Assembly: GCA_021818605.1 (NCBI GenBank)
Contig: JAKAUH010000475.1
Coordinates: 1-7,036, forward strand
Length of the DNA: 7,036 nt
DNA from: Planctomycetota bacterium
GTDB taxonomy: Bacteria > Planctomycetota > Planctomycetia > Isosphaerales > Isosphaeraceae
Direction: 5' to 3'
Shown one piece after another: positions 6,560 to 7,036 of the stretch. The stretch's first letter is position 1. The number at the start of each line of letters is the position of its first letter. The notes beneath the pieces were generated by a model. The model worked only from the letters and a program-made list of their open reading frames with translations. It was not told the origin of the DNA and ran no database searches. A program made the position numbers and the translations under genes.

Positions 6560-6618
6560 ACGGCGAATTTCGACCCGGCATTCCGCGCATGTTGCGCCCG
6601 ATTGGGGGAATTCGCCGT
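6560..6618. repeat. Nested inverted repeat upstream of polA
   Basis: ACGGCGAATT (6560-6569) and AATTCGCCGT (6609-6618) are perfect 10-bp inverted arms with a 39-nt spacer. Inside the spacer GCGCA (6585-6589) and TGCGC (6593-6597) form a second, 5-bp hairpin with a 3-nt loop. It could be a paired operator site or an RNA structure in a polA leader. Confidence 0.45.
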
Positions 6619-6690
6619 ATCCGATCGATTGTAAGACCCGTCGGGACGAGGGTCAAACCGGGGCCCGGCCCCACGCTCCCCTGCCATACG

Positions 6691-6696
6691 AAGGAG
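6691..6696 (+). promoter_or_regulatory. Strong Shine-Dalgarno that decides the polA TTG start
   Basis: AAGGAG lies 10 nt before the TTG at 6707. No ATG in the polA frame lies between this site and the catalytic domain; the first in-frame ATG is the Met of IPEMTG, well inside the domain, so the TTG is the best start. Confidence 0.7.
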
Positions 6697-6706
6697 CCTA
6701 CATACC

Positions 6707-7036
6707 TTGGACGCTCAGACCGCGTTTCCGTTCCACGAATCCGACGACGATTCCACTCCGGCCGACAGGTCCGGCCCGGCAGAACTCGCCGCCCTGGTGG
6801 ATTCGACCGACCCAGCGGAATCGACCGCCCCACCCGTCGATTCCTCCCCGTCTCGCCCTACCTTCTATATACTTGACGCATATTCTCTAATTTTCCAGGT
6901 CTTCCACGCGATTCCCGAGATGACCGGGCCGTCCGGGCAGCCGACGCAGGCGGTTTTCGGGATCTTCCGGGACCTGCTCAACCTGGTCAAGAGCCGGAAG
7001 CCCGACTACCTGGCCGCCGCCTTCGACGGCGCCGAG
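6707..7036 (+). CDS. polA: DNA polymerase I, N-terminal part (5'-3' exonuclease domain)
   Basis: The first 110 codons; the gene continues past the right edge. From residue 52 the protein reads as the PolA 5' nuclease domain: FYILDAYSLIFQVFHAIPEM, then TGPSGQPTQAVFGIFRDLL and KPDYLAAAFDGAE. D57 corresponds to the metal-binding Asp of E. coli LVDGSSYLYRAYHA, and D107 to the Asp of VVFDAKG. PolA fills gaps and removes RNA primers in replication and repair. Two oddities: translation starts at TTG, and about 50 residues rich in Asp, Ser and Pro precede the domain, whereas E. coli PolA begins about 11 residues before that Asp. The Arg of the E. coli SYLYRAYHA segment is Gln here, as I recall for planctomycete homologues. 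Codons 53-63 are unusually AT-rich. It is divergent from the coiled-coil protein gene. Confidence 0.93.
   Translation, partial: MDAQTAFPFHESDDDSTPADRSGPAELAALVDSTDPAESTAPPVDSSPSRPTFYILDAYSLIFQVFHAIPEMTGPSGQPTQAVFGIFRDLLNLVKSRKPDYLAAAFDGAE

Larger units (their letters stand above)
6463..6706. promoter_or_regulatory. Divergent region between the coiled-coil gene and polA
   Basis: Both genes must be served from this 244-bp region. The only clear AT-rich element is GATAATAT (6524-6531). Read on the minus strand it gives TATTAT (6530-6525), a 5/6 match to a -10 box, leaving a leader of about 55 nt to the ATG at 6462; no good -35 accompanies it. It can also be read on the + strand as GATAAT. I find no convincing polA promoter. 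Confidence 0.35.

Noticed and set aside
6463..6687. N-terminal extension of the coiled-coil protein to an upstream start at 6687
   Set aside because: The extra 75 residues are Arg/Ala rich and run over the likely promoter, while the start at 6462 has a strong ribosome binding site and a membrane helix right after it.
6873..6900. TTGACG with downstream AT-rich bases as an internal polA promoter
   Set aside because: No -10 box lies at a suitable distance (about 17 nt) downstream; kept only as part of the codon-patch finding.

Overview
The window is GC-rich bacterial DNA, most likely from a planctomycete of the Isosphaeraceae type. The pointers are the polA N-terminus at the right edge, whose wording (ILDAYSLIFQVFHAIPEMT) resembles planctomycete PolA as I remember it, a long coiled-coil membrane protein of a kind I associate with planctomycetes, and strong G/C third-position bias. 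The taxonomic call is inference; no search was run.

Layout. From the right edge leftwards: polA begins on the + strand at 6707, from a TTG codon behind a strong Shine-Dalgarno, and runs off the window. A 244-bp divergent region holds an AT-rich -10-like element and a nested inverted repeat. It separates polA from a minus-strand gene (6462-4807) for a single-pass, coiled-coil membrane protein of unknown function, which ends before a convincing hairpin terminator (4756-4721). A 497-bp non-coding stretch follows, with a perfect TATAAT on the minus strand (4663-4658) and a set of mutually complementary repeats (4613-4571). These precede a minus-strand cluster: a soluble histidine kinase (4309-3023), a receiver-domain protein that overlaps it by 4 nt (3026-2061), and, after 234 nt, a full-length two-domain KaiC (1826-285). 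At the left edge another minus-strand gene appears to start at position 19.

How the genes may work together. The main point of interest is the kinase / receiver / KaiC cluster. The KaiC is canonical, with two Walker A sites, two catalytic Glu pairs, a phosphosite region carrying Ser-Ser, and the C-terminal tail. The receiver protein has a C-terminal helical domain whose end resembles the KaiA C-terminal / RsbU N-terminal fold, the part of KaiA that binds the KaiC tail. The cluster therefore reads as a possible KaiA-like regulator plus KaiC module under a dedicated histidine kinase, in a non-cyanobacterium and with no kaiB in view. Whether it is a clock, an hourglass timer or a non-timing signalling device cannot be told from sequence alone.
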